Below, piece after piece: positions 25,011 through 34,806 of a stretch of 64,000 nt of DNA (the stretch's first letter is position 1; each line of letters begins with the position of its first letter). Made by a program: the position numbers and the translations under genes. The stretch is taken from positions 372,001 through 436,000 of the forward strand of contig JAVHJL010000011.1 of assembly GCA_036971715.1 (NCBI GenBank). Reading direction: 5' to 3'. This stretch comes from Arthrobotrys musiformis. Taxonomy: Eukaryota > Ascomycota > Orbiliomycetes > Orbiliales > Orbiliaceae. The notes under the pieces are model-generated. The model searched no databases and was not told the origin of the DNA. It saw nothing but the letters and a program-made list of their open reading frames with translations.

Positions 25011-26623
25011 ATGGTATGATGAAACGAATGATGGGCGATGCTCAGCTGTAGCTTCAGCTTGAAAGCTAACACAGGGGAACTGCAGGGTAATACACAGTCT
25101 GGCATGGGCCAAGGAGGTCCTCCCGGCGATAAAGATGGAAAGGACGCGAAAGTATGGATCAGCTTCGAAGGAGTCGTTTTATGTAGTGGTTTCGATGCTA
25201 ATGGTCGTAATCTGGGGTGTACAGAAAGATAAGCCAAAGTACGAGCCGCCACCACCCCCACCGCGCCCAGGCCGCAAGAAGAGACGTTCGCAAGGCCCCG
25301 ACGCTACCTCGAAGCTTCCTACCGTCTACCCGAATGCTCGATGCAAGTTAAAGATGCTTCGAATGGAGCGTATTAAGGATCATTTGCTCCTAGAAGAAGA
25401 GTTCGTCCAGAACCAGGAAGCTTTGAAGCCAACCGGTACCACCGATGACCGTGCCGCCGAGGAGAGAATGCGTGTGGATGATATGCGTGGAAGCCCTATG
25501 GGTGTTGGAAATCTCGAAGAAATGATTGATGATGATCATGCTATTGTTTCTTCTGCAACTGGCCCTGAGTTCGTCGCCCGATATATGATTCTCTTGTTTG
25601 GCTATTCTAACAGTGTGGTGTTCTAGGTACTACGTCTCTATCATGTCTTTCGTCGATAAGGATCTCCTCGAACCAAATGCCACCGTTCTTCTCCACCACA
25701 AATCCGTCAGCATCGTTGGTGTACTCACCGAGGCCTCCGACCCGTTAATCTCCGTCATGAAGCTCGATAAAGCCCCTACCGAATCCTACGCCGATATTGG
25801 TGGTCTCGAACAACAAATCCAGGAAGTCCGTGAAGCTGTCGAAATCCCTCTACTACATCCAGAGCTATACGAAGAAATGGGTATCAAACCGCCAAAGGGT
25901 GTCATTCTATACGGTTCTCCCGGTACAGGGAAGACATTACTGGCAAAGGCAGTGGCGAATCAGACATCTGCTACCTTCTTACGTATTGTCGGTTCGGAGC
26001 TTATTCAGAAATACCTCGGAGATGGACCCCGTCTGGTACGACAAATCTTCCAAGTCGCAGCTGAACATGCACCCAGTATCGTTTTCATCGATGAAATCGA
26101 CGCCATTGGTACTAAGAGATACGAAAGCACCAGCGGCGGAGAGAGGGAAATTCAGAGAACCATGTTGGAGCTTTTGAACCAGCTTGATGGTTTCGATGAC
26201 CGGGGTGATGTTAAAGTTATTATGGCCACAAATAAGATCGATACTTTGGACCCGGCTTTGATCCGACCAGGTAGAATAGATCGTAAGATTTTGTTCGAGA
26301 ACCCAGATCGTAAGTGTCTTATTTCTATTGCACGGTACATGTTCTGGGAAGAAACTAACATACAATTCACAGAAAACACAAAACGAAAGATCTTTACCCT
26401 CCACACCTCCAAGATGTCGCTCGCCGAGGACGTTGACCTGGATGAATTCATTTCTCAGAAGGACGACTTGTCTGGAGCCGATATCAAAGCCATATGCACA
26501 GAAGCCGGTCTCTTAGCACTAAGAGAACGTCGTATGAGGGTACAGATGGCGGACTTTAGGAGCGCTAGAGAGAGAGTATTGAAGACGAAGACTGAGGGTG
26601 AACCAGAGGGCCTGTATCTTTAA
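25011..26623 (+). CDS. RPT2: 26S proteasome regulatory ATPase subunit Rpt2, 448 aa
   Basis: Five coding exons: 25011-25013 (the ATG alone), 25086-25151, 25225-25568, 25627-26309 and 26373-26623. Introns begin GTATGA, GTATGG, GTTCGT and GTAAGT and end CAG, CAG, TAG and CAG, several with CTAAC branch sites. The GTTCGT donor is chosen because it restores the conserved GPEYYVSIMSFVDK. Splicing gives MGNTQSG, matching the N-myristoylation start of Rpt2. Landmarks: RCKLKMLRMERIKDHLLLEE, Walker A GSPGTGKT (about 234-241), Walker B VFIDEID (about 290), TNKIDTLDPALIRPGRIDRK (second region of homology), and the C-terminal LYL, an HbYX motif that docks into the 20S alpha ring and opens its gate. Rpt2 unfolds substrates in the base of the 19S particle. 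Length and order match the family, so the identity is secure. Confidence 0.97.
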
Positions 26624-27000
26624 AGATATATTACAACTAGTGAACTGGAGGCGGTGGAGGAGGAGGGGATAGAGGAGGTTTGGGTGTGTGGAGGCTTATA
26701 GTGTGGCATAATATATTCACTCTTCCAATTCAAGCGGCGTCGGATAGAAGTTATGAACAGGCAAAACTTTTATTTCCAGCTTCTTACCCTTCGTCGTAGC
26801 CCGTACATTGAATTGATACCTTCGTGGGGGGTATTTGATATCCCTCGATGTGATTACGTATACGCATTCCTTTCGTACTTTTTCGGAATGCACTCAAAAT
26901 CTCCAAAACCGTGTCCCCATGCCTTCTCTCCTCCACCAGACTTTTGATCCAGAATACAGTGCTAATCCAGTCCAGTGCAGCATAAACTAAAATATCGAAA
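26624..27000 (+). other. Gap between Rpt2 and the promethin-like gene
   Basis: These 377 bases between two genes on the same strand hold the RPT2 3' flank (a GGAGG-rich stretch at about 26645-26695) and the leader of the next gene. No further gene is seen. Confidence 0.5.
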
Positions 27001-27801
27001 ATGACATCCACGATAACTTACCAATCCACGGGAAGATACTTCCCAGACACCCAAAACATCATGTCCTTCCTCCTCTCCACCGCCGACCGAATCGCATCTC
27101 CGGAAACCCGGCAAAGGGCCTACAACACAGTTTTCCGGTTCTGCTACCAAAGACCCATCCTCTCGTCCTTTCTGGGGGTACAGTTGCTATTCGCGTTTGT
27201 ACCGCTACTCTGTTTCATCGGATTCTCGGTTTCTGCTATCTTATTCTTGTCGGCGCTGGCTTTGGGGGTTGGGTTATTTTGGGTGCTCGTTGCGGGTGGG
27301 TATATGATGTCACTTAGGGCGGCTTTTGAGTTTTTTGGTCGGCTGGTGGCCGGGTGCTACAGCTAGGCTACTAAACTTCAACATCAAGCTCATCCCTTTT
27401 TTTGATATATTTTTATATTTTATACTGACGACGAGGTTCAAATATATAGGGGTTGTATTATTCTGGGCACTGGTTATCACGTTCACATTGGCTGGTATGG
27501 GATCCATATCCCCTCATAGCCCAATACGTATATAAACTAAGGAAGTTGATTTTTAGCCGCGACATGGTTATACCTCGCTGTATGCTTCGTGGCAATCCGT
27601 CGGGTTGGAAGAGCTACTGGGTATCTTGAGACGCCGGGTGTCCAGAAGGGTGGGTCGTCTACGAAGACGCCTGGCTTCGGGACGGTGAATGGGAAGGAGG
27701 AGAGCAAGGCCTCCGGCGAGAAGAAGTGGAGTGAGAATGATGGGGTTAGAGATAAACAGGAGGATAAGAAAGAGGAAGTTAACACGAACACGCTGGAGTA
27801 G
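27001..27801 (+). CDS. Promethin/LDAF1-like lipid-droplet membrane protein, about 208 aa
   Basis: Exons 27001-27337, 27450-27494 and 27557-27801 fit in frame (627 nt). The second exon codes for VVLFWALVITFTLA and the third opens ATWLYLAVCFVAIRRVG. The first junction is uncertain: GTCGGC to ATATAG, as given, or a GTGCTA donor at 27353 with a GACGAG acceptor at 27435, which adds about ten residues (FKYIG) and is also in frame. The second intron (GTATGG..TTTAG) is clear. The hydrophobic core RPILSSFLGVQLLFAFVP followed by several tightly packed helices and FW residues resembles the promethin (LDAF1, yeast Ldo) family, which partners with seipin at ER-lipid droplet contacts. The C-terminus is a charged tail. 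ER or lipid-droplet membrane location is inferred from that family; identification is from the overall pattern. Confidence 0.6.
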
Positions 27802-28151
27802 AAGAACTTTGGCCTAAGCTTAAGGCTAGAGGTTCTCAATGTGTAGTTTACACTTTTACTGCATTTGCCTTTCTATTGGGACGGTATGTGCAATTGGGAG
27901 GTGCTTAGGATGGAGGGACTGTAATTTATGGATTTAAGTACATGGTTTCGTATGGGAGAAAGTCCTCGTGTTTTGTGGGTGGAGGGACTTAATTAACCCT
28001 TCTCCTTTTGTAGTATTTGGAGTTTCCGCTTTGCGGAGTCTGTTGCAAAAAAAAAATACCCCGACGAAATCTGATCCCCAAGTCTTCCCTGGTACATTCC
28101 TCAGCTAATACAGACAGCTCCAATAGTCAAAAATTGGCTTCGGCAATTGGG
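27802..28151. other. Convergent 3' flanks
   Basis: About 350 bases between the promethin-like gene and the first F-box gene, which face each other. Nothing recognisable apart from a nine-A run near 28048. Confidence 0.5.
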
Positions 28152-29789
28152 CTATGAGTAGAAGTCCTGATGTAATCTGTCGTATATTATGTCTGCATCA
28201 TCTCCATCATCCGTGTAGAGATCGCCATCGTATCCAGGCCACCCCATCCCCTCCATAGACTCATCACTAATGCTGGGATCAGAGTCGGAATCAGAGACCT
28301 GAACGTAGCTTTCAAGTACATCGCTGTCGGCCCAATTTCCATCAGTAATTGAGTTCCAGAATTCATCAGGAGAATCGTGTTTACTAATCTCTTCCCGAAG
28401 ATCCTTTTTCAAGGAGTAATTTTTAAGTGGGGCCCAGCCTTTAACCTCACAGAAGGTCGAATTTGAGGACCAGTCGCCCACGACCCTGATGTTGGGAAGA
28501 AGATACTCAGGCATATTTGTCTCAGCATCACTCTCGGAATCATCGGGGAAGTCCAAGACCGGTCCGTATCCATAGCCTTCAAGCACAAGTTCGAATAGCC
28601 TCAGTCGAAAGCCATTATTTAATATCTTGATGATACTAAAACAGCTATCCTTCGGATCTTGTACTGCAATGTAGCGGAGGGTCAACTCTCTGAGGCTTCC
28701 TTGAGAATAGGATAGAAATGACCCAAACTTGTCCGCATCGAGCCTAAGGTACTCTAGGCTAAGCCTCTTTAAACCGGGGAGTGTGTGGATTTCTGGAAAT
28801 GGGAGGGTTTTCAATTGTATATCTAGAAGTCCGCCGGAGAATTCCAAGTCTAGTTCCTCGATTTTAGTATTGGCAGAGCCAACCCACTCAGGAAACTCTG
28901 TTTCCCAAGACTCGTTCAATCCTCTAGTGACATCAAGGGCAACCTTCAGGACTTTCAGATTCGGAAACGCTGATTTCATTGGAAATATACTCCCTTCCGT
29001 GCAGGAATATATGGAATACTTTTGGTCCAAGGTGAAATAGTGCAAGCTCGGCTTCGGTACGGCGCATGTAGTAGAGAGTATACAGTTCCAACCCTCACAA
29101 GCCATGTCGATAAAAGTGTCTATGCAAGACAGTCTATCCGCGTAGAATCTTCCGGGAAAGCGGTTTCCAGGCATACTGTTTAAACATGGGTAAAACAGGT
29201 TCAATTCGGAGCGGGTTAGTTCTAGCTTTTCGCTGTCCAGACGGAAGCAAATGCCTTCCAGGTTAGGTAAATCAAGGAGAGCCTCCTTCAGAGATGTCTG
29301 AATAAATGTTATTTCGAGAGGAATTTCGTTCTTCCGGGTGTGATTCTGATCAGCACGTTGCTTCATTTCAAGGAGAATACTAGCCAAGTCCGACTTTGAG
29401 CCCATGTCTCCATATCTTACGTTGGAGGGCGCCTCACATTCTTCGGTGTCATAAGATTGCAGCACTGATTTAGTCAGATCTGCAAATTTTGAAAGATATG
29501 GTGACATGAATGAAATTTCTAGATGCCGGACCCTCAAGTTGACACCGGATGGGTGTTGAGCGATCTTGACCAAGTTTTCGATGCTGTGGCGGATAACAAA
29601 GACACGTCGGTGTGAATACTTGGAATCCAAGTGGTACTCTCGAAACTTGGCGTTGAGCTGATGGGAGGTCATGCGTAAAGCCAACCAGTCATCTTCATCA
29701 AACTGAGCACCGATTTCATCAATGAGCTCGTTGGGAAGGTCGAACAGAGTTGCCATAACTTTGTCAACTTCTTTGGAAGGTGTTGGCAT
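28152..29789 (-). CDS. F-box protein, cluster member A, 545 aa
   Basis: Intronless coding frame from an ATG at 29789. The F-box is at about residues 14-60 (LPNELIDEIGAQFDEDDWLALRMTSH...), followed by the cluster signature: REYHLDSKYSHRRVFVI, then HPSGVNLRVRHLEISFMSPY. The central motif LTRSELNLFYP and an LRR-like block around LPGLKRLSLEYLRLDADKF follow. Near the C-terminus come GDWSSNSTFCEVKGW and DEFWNSITDGNWADSD, then an acidic, Asp-rich tail that other members lack. F-box proteins bind Skp1 and bring substrates to SCF ubiquitin ligases; the LRR-like part would hold the substrate. Which substrate is unknown. A probable 5'UTR intron lies just upstream. Clearly paralogous to the five genes that follow. 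Confidence 0.88.
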   Translation of the reverse strand: MPTPSKEVDKVMATLFDLPNELIDEIGAQFDEDDWLALRMTSHQLNAKFREYHLDSKYSHRRVFVIRHSIENLVKIAQHPSGVNLRVRHLEISFMSPYLSKFADLTKSVLQSYDTEECEAPSNVRYGDMGSKSDLASILLEMKQRADQNHTRKNEIPLEITFIQTSLKEALLDLPNLEGICFRLDSEKLELTRSELNLFYPCLNSMPGNRFPGRFYADRLSCIDTFIDMACEGWNCILSTTCAVPKPSLHYFTLDQKYSIYSCTEGSIFPMKSAFPNLKVLKVALDVTRGLNESWETEFPEWVGSANTKIEELDLEFSGGLLDIQLKTLPFPEIHTLPGLKRLSLEYLRLDADKFGSFLSYSQGSLRELTLRYIAVQDPKDSCFSIIKILNNGFRLRLFELVLEGYGYGPVLDFPDDSESDAETNMPEYLLPNIRVVGDWSSNSTFCEVKGWAPLKNYSLKKDLREEISKHDSPDEFWNSITDGNWADSDVLESYVQVSDSDSDPSISDESMEGMGWPGYDGDLYTDDGDDADIIYDRLHQDFYS

Positions 29790-30672
29790 GGTTGCTTTTA
29801 TCTATTGGGGGGAGGATCCTATTGTTAGCTTAGAGCAAACAATCGAGGTTTAGCAAGCTACCTACCGGTATCGTAGAGATACACTCCAATGCGAGCTTGG
29901 ATTGATGGAAGAGTGTCTATTAAATGTAGCTCTATTGACGAGAAAAAGCCGTGGCTTCAAGGGAGTTGATCTGCTCTGATCGATCGGGAGGGTAGGTGAT
30001 AGTTGGCTGGAATGGTGGTTTGAGGCTACACACCAGCTCTGAAGGTTTGTCACGAATCCCAAAGTCCAGATATCTGGATTTCCGCGTCTCGATGGGAACG
30101 TGATCGGGGTATCCTCGAATCGAGAGGGTATGCTTGAACGGAATACAACCAGGAAGGTGAGTGTTTGCCTGATTGTTGATAGAGGTGGTAGGGAGAGAAA
30201 CGATCCGTAGGGTGTGAGAAGGATGTCGTAAGGAGCAAGACTTGCTTAGCAGTTCTGTCCAGGCTCTCTGGAAGCTTGAAGCTTTGATGGGACTGTAGAG
30301 CTAGAACAGCTTGGTGGTGATGTCATTGATATTGGTGATGTTTGTGGTTGTAGAGTGACAGTGGCAGTGGTAGTGGTGTATCAATACGGGGAAAGAGACT
30401 CAACGCATTGACTAAGTAGTTACCCTCAAGTGAATGCTCTACCGCGTTGTCGAGCGTTGTATCTTTGTATGGGTTGTCCCAAACCGTCAAGGTAGCACAG
30501 TCGGACGCCTAAGACCCCTCTGCAGATGGCATTATTGCCGTATTCAGGATGTAGTGATTGAGTGTAGCATGTAACGCGTACAGATATCTAAGGAGGAGGT
30601 ACCCTCTCAAGTACATGTCGGTGCCTCGTTCTTTTCAGACTCTGAAATACAATCGACAGTAAAAATTTCAAC
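29790..30672. other. Divergent promoter region between F-box genes A and B
   Basis: 883 bases separate two paralogous genes transcribed in opposite directions. Apart from the 5'UTR intron of gene A, I see repeated GTGGTGG/AGTGG words near 30310-30375 and no gene. Confidence 0.5.
29802..29865 (-). other. Probable 5'UTR intron of F-box gene A
   Basis: On the minus strand a GTAGGT or GTAGCT donor (at 29865 or 29861), a GCTAACAAT branch site and a CAATAG acceptor ending at 29802 enclose about 60 nt, with the ATG only 12 bases downstream of the acceptor. The signals match local introns; usage is inferred. Confidence 0.45.
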
Positions 30673-32010
30673 ATGGCTCCAATTACATCGGTCCCCGCTG
30701 AACTGATAGACCAGATCGGGAGCTACGGTCTGGACCAAGAAGACCTCCTTGCTCTAAGACTGACCTGCAAAGCCTTGGGCATAAGGGCCCGAGAAGCCCA
30801 TCTCAATGCTATATTTTCGTGCCGACGCGTCTTTCTCGTCCCATCGAGTTTCGAAAATCTCATACGAGTATCCAAACATCCCTCCGGTGCAAATTTGAGA
30901 GTTCAAAAAATCATCATCTCGTATTCCTCGCCTTATATTCACCCTTACGATGGGCAAACAAGAGAAGATTTCGAAATTTGGAGTGCCATAGTCGCAAAAA
31001 TCAGAGAAACCACGGAGGCCCAGTCGGGTGAAATGGACGATTTTTATCAGTACAATCGATACCCTGTTCTCCTAAGTCTCGCCTTTTCGAATTTGCCCAA
31101 TATCAAAGAGCTTAGCTTCGACTTTAAAGCAAGTAAAGACCTCACTCGACCTGAGATAAATCTGATATACCCTTCTCTTGGGTATCGATCAGGGACTTAC
31201 CGCAGTCAGCCAACTGCTGCTGAGCTATCGAAGTTCATAGCCGACAACTGGGACGATTGGCATAAGTTGGAATATGGAGGGTATGGCCCCCGTAAGAGTG
31301 ATGTCTTCTCCATGGTCCTCTACATTATTGTGTCTACCAGGATAAAGGGGATTGAACGTATCGACGACTCCGACGGCGAATGGTCAGGTTTGCCGAGAGA
31401 GCACCTCATTGTTTCATCCTATTCTTCATCATATCTTAAATCGACATTTTCGAATTTGAAAACACTACATATTACGATAGACATGGCAACTAGTCCTAAC
31501 GCAATCGTCGAGTTCAAACGGTGGGCGCAGGCTATTGGGGATAACCTAGAGGATCTGACGATTTGGAATTCGAATCATGGAACACCGAACAGTGAGGCAG
31601 TGAGGCTGCCGCCTGGTGTCTTTCGAAAACTGAAAGTTATCCGCTTCTGGGATTTCAAATTCGATGTTGACCAGTTTCTCGAATTCATCGACGGCTGTGC
31701 CGGACCGAAATCGTTGACTTTGGGGCACTGCGTATTCGAGGACGAGATTGAGGATTGGTTTTACCTGTTGAGGCATATCCGACGCAATCGCCGCTCATTC
31801 CGAGAGATAGTTCTTCAAATACACTTCAAGGCACTAGACCGACGAAACGGGGAACGAGAAACGAATTTGGTTGTCCTGATTTCACCAGACTCTGAAGAAA
31901 CCAGTTTTAAGGTCAAAACCCAATCAGGACGTGGGGGATTATTTGAAGGGGAAATGGCATTAAATTTAGCTAGTTATCCTCCTACTAAGGCAGCAGCGGT
32001 CGAATTCTGA
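30673..32010 (+). CDS. F-box protein, cluster member B, 445 aa, shortened C-terminus
   Basis: Intronless frame from an ATG. It opens MAPITSVPAELIDQIGSYG with the F-box at about 5-50 (QEDLLALRLTCKALG), then AHLNAIFSCRRVFLVP and HPSGANLRVQKIIISYSSPY. The central motif is LTRPEINLIYPSLGYRSG, the LRR-like block is FRKLKVIRFWDFKFDVDQF, and EDWFYLLRHIRRN is very close to QDWFYLLRLLQQN of member F, which suggests these two are nearest relatives. Unlike five other members it has no FW motif at the C-terminus; the protein stops after ALNLASYPPTKAAAVEF. This may be a real truncation or drift beyond recognition. Role as an SCF substrate adaptor is inferred from the F-box. Confidence 0.87.
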   Translation: MAPITSVPAELIDQIGSYGLDQEDLLALRLTCKALGIRAREAHLNAIFSCRRVFLVPSSFENLIRVSKHPSGANLRVQKIIISYSSPYIHPYDGQTREDFEIWSAIVAKIRETTEAQSGEMDDFYQYNRYPVLLSLAFSNLPNIKELSFDFKASKDLTRPEINLIYPSLGYRSGTYRSQPTAAELSKFIADNWDDWHKLEYGGYGPRKSDVFSMVLYIIVSTRIKGIERIDDSDGEWSGLPREHLIVSSYSSSYLKSTFSNLKTLHITIDMATSPNAIVEFKRWAQAIGDNLEDLTIWNSNHGTPNSEAVRLPPGVFRKLKVIRFWDFKFDVDQFLEFIDGCAGPKSLTLGHCVFEDEIEDWFYLLRHIRRNRRSFREIVLQIHFKALDRRNGERETNLVVLISPDSEETSFKVKTQSGRGGLFEGEMALNLASYPPTKAAAVEF

Positions 32011-32554
32011 CACACAATTCATGGTTTTACGAAGTAGCATTAGCAATTCTTGTATCCATAGTAGTTAAACTACGTTGGCGGACTAACTGCCACTAACTAC
32101 CTAGGTACCTAGGTATACCTGAACCCAGCCTTGACGTTAATTGACGCCAAGTTCAATATAAGTAGAAAAGGCACCTATCGCTAAAATGCTAGGCCCAAAA
32201 GTGACAATAACCTAACTACAAAAGGCTCAAAGACTACTATTATCCATTGAGTGACCCCCAGACTATTATCCATTTTCCCGCCCAGACTAGCATGTTTCCC
32301 TGCTACCCAGATGCTTTTCTTTTGATTTTGAGCTGAATTGATATATCGTATGATACGGTGGCATTGGCCTGGGATATAAATAATCCAACGCCGGATCCTT
32401 GGGTTGGTGCCCAACGTTAACCCTCAATTGATCAGACGAATCCGCCAAATGCACTTCCCAAAGGAGCGCCCGTGGACATGCATATGATTCTAGCGCATGG
32501 GATTTCCGGCATTATAGTTATTTAAACCTATCCTATTTCCGATTAAACAGCGCG
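32011..32554. other. Gap between F-box genes B and C
   Basis: 544 bases between two genes on the same strand. Contains a short CTAGGTA direct repeat near 32100-32115 and no gene that I can support. Confidence 0.5.
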
Positions 32555-33970
32555 ATGGTATTAATAACAGAAATACCTACGGAACTTATCCATCTCGTAG
32601 CTAAGGAGCTGAGGAACCAAGACCTCCGTTCTCTCAGGCGAACATGTCAGAACCTCAACGCGAAACTACGAGAACTCCACTTGGATTCGATTTACCGCAC
32701 ACAGCGCATCTTCATGGTCCCGGTGTATCTCGAGAATTTTATCAAATTCTCAAAAAGTCGCTCCGCCCAAACTACTCGCGCCCGGGCGCGTGAGTTGAAC
32801 ATATGTTTCCAGATGCCTTACCTGTCGCCTGTGCCCCTCGAATATAGATCGGACCCCGGTGTAGCGAGCCTCTCGGTCGCAGGGTTGCAACATGTCCGCG
32901 ACGTTGAAAAAATGTGTGGTTCCAGACAACATATTGAGCTTTTAAAAACTATATTCTCAATATTCAAGAACGTCAGGACTCTTTCCTTTGAGAATTCACC
33001 AAAAAAGGGCCCTTCCTATCTTGAATTAAGTTTTCTCTACCCGTCGCTTGGGCTTAAACGGGGCGTTAAACCTTCAAGCATAGTTCAGAGCCTTCACATG
33101 GGTTGGATGTATTTATCGGCTCAAGGACGCGGCGTTGAAAATTGGATCTGGTCGGATACACTCGAGTCAATGGCCTCGACGGGCCTGGGCGGTATCACCG
33201 CTATTGGTTTCAGAAACAACTACGGGATGCAGGGGATAAACATCTCCCAGTTTGACAAGGTCTCCGCCGACACCTTGCTAGTGTTGAAGTCTGGTTTACC
33301 GAATTTGCGCCGGCTCGAGTTATATGTTAATTTCAACAACTGCAACGACAATCCTTGCACAGGGTTTGGACAATGGCTCGAGAGCATTGGCCACCAGCTC
33401 GAGGACTTATCGCTCTCAAATACTGGGAATGTCTTTTGGGCAAGGCCGCATCAAACATTATATCTCCCGACGGCCGTGGGGTTACCCAAACTCAGGAGGC
33501 TCAGAGTTGAGCTGATGACTCTTGATGTTATCAATCTACAAGACTCCTTACGTAACTCTCTGGGATTAGAAGTCTTGAGGATATCCGGCTGCTGGTTCCA
33601 CGGAATCTCTACCGGTCAACTCAGCGCGTTCCAGCTCCTCAAGTTTGCATGCGAAAACCTTCGTAACCTTCGCAAATTTGAGCTCCAGCTATTGCATGAT
33701 TACCTTGGCTTCGGGTCAGTTGCCGGTGGGAACCCCGAGCCTTCTTCTATGCTTCTGGAAGTCGACGGATACTGGGGCTCGGATGGGGCGTGTACGGCTC
33801 GAGTTACACGGTCAAGTGATAGCGGGGTCGCAATATTGGATGATATCAGCTCTGAAATTAGGCGCCGTCCTGAACTCAGTGACGACGAGCGGGCTGAAGC
33901 CTTTTGGAAGTCGGTCCTGGGGAGTGATTATCTTCTCGAGAGCTCGGACGAATCAGAACGTTCGAGCTGA
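32555..33970 (+). CDS. F-box protein, cluster member C, 471 aa
   Basis: Intronless, starting MVLITEIPTELIHLVAKEL. The F-box (about 5-48, NQDLRSLRRTCQNLNAKL) is followed by RELHLDSIYRTQRIFMVPV and by a diverged signature in which HPSG is replaced by SRSAQTTRARARELNICFQ. The central motif is LELSFLYPSLGLKRG. The LRR-like block reads LPKLRRLRVELMTLDVINL. The C-terminal part keeps LLEVDGYWGSDGACTARVT and AEAFWKSVLGSDYLLES and ends in a short Ser/Glu tail. It has the same length as member D (471 aa), but sequence differences are spread throughout, so the duplication is not recent. Proposed role: SCF substrate adaptor. Confidence 0.87.
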   Translation: MVLITEIPTELIHLVAKELRNQDLRSLRRTCQNLNAKLRELHLDSIYRTQRIFMVPVYLENFIKFSKSRSAQTTRARARELNICFQMPYLSPVPLEYRSDPGVASLSVAGLQHVRDVEKMCGSRQHIELLKTIFSIFKNVRTLSFENSPKKGPSYLELSFLYPSLGLKRGVKPSSIVQSLHMGWMYLSAQGRGVENWIWSDTLESMASTGLGGITAIGFRNNYGMQGINISQFDKVSADTLLVLKSGLPNLRRLELYVNFNNCNDNPCTGFGQWLESIGHQLEDLSLSNTGNVFWARPHQTLYLPTAVGLPKLRRLRVELMTLDVINLQDSLRNSLGLEVLRISGCWFHGISTGQLSAFQLLKFACENLRNLRKFELQLLHDYLGFGSVAGGNPEPSSMLLEVDGYWGSDGACTARVTRSSDSGVAILDDISSEIRRRPELSDDERAEAFWKSVLGSDYLLESSDESERSS

Positions 33971-34806
33971 GAGTGGGGGGACAATATAGATACTAAAATA
34001 TAGATACACGGTTCAACATCTAGATGTCAATTATGGTTCAAACTCTTTCAATCGGATATTGACTTGATATGGATCCACTTCAAGATAATAACTCAGTCAC
34101 TCATCGCCATAGACGCATGGACTAGCCGAGTCGACAGTTCACTGCAGTTTCGGGATCATGTCGACATGTGGAAGCCATTCCATACTATCTAACCGATCCG
34201 AATTGGTTACAATACCGGTACTTGATCTACGGATTGGCTATGTGCCAACGCACAATCTACAACAATGCAGTAATGGATTATGGTACCGCGTGCACCACGA
34301 GGCCGGATCAACCACGATATTTGGAGACCGATAGGCGTGAGACGTATATACTTATATATATATAATTATATAAAGGGATATATATAGAAATATCAAGCAG
34401 AAGCCCCCTTTCTGACGTCGACGTCTACGAGACCAGAGATATTAATTAAATCATATTAATATATTTGATATATGTAATAGTTGAACGGAGGCCGGCCCTG
34501 TATATAAGTACCGACGAGCCCCCCGTACCATGTAGATACCTATGTACGAGACAAATACGTAAATACGCATTCAGGCTACGTCAATACAACCACCACCAAC
34601 CCACTTCGATCAAAGCTATGTTCACCAAATTCTTCTATCAATTGAATACTCTCACAAGAAACGGCTCAATCCAGCCTGCACTTCTTTTTAGAATTTAAAA
34701 ATCGATTTTACAATTTACCTGCTCCATCACAGCACACCGAAGAGCCATTTCGACAGATACGCCTAGTTGAGTTCAGGAAAAACGTCAGATACATACTAAT
34801 ATAACC
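33971..34806. other. Gap between F-box genes C and D, with AT-rich patch
   Basis: 836 bases. A TATA-rich patch (about 34335-34480) includes a TATATATATA run. Two short frames are present but start at non-ATG codons or have no recognisable content. No gene seen. Confidence 0.5.

Noticed and set aside
24704..25051. 115-codon plus frame before Rpt2
   Set aside because: Looks fairly protein-like but overlaps an opposite-strand frame and the Rpt2 start, and has no family signature; at most an upstream ORF.
25569..25626. Possible AT-AG (U12-like) intron in Rpt2 starting at ATATATGA
   Set aside because: A GTTCGT donor ten bases or so upstream gives a normal GT-AG intron and restores the conserved GPEYYVSIM, so no unusual intron is needed.
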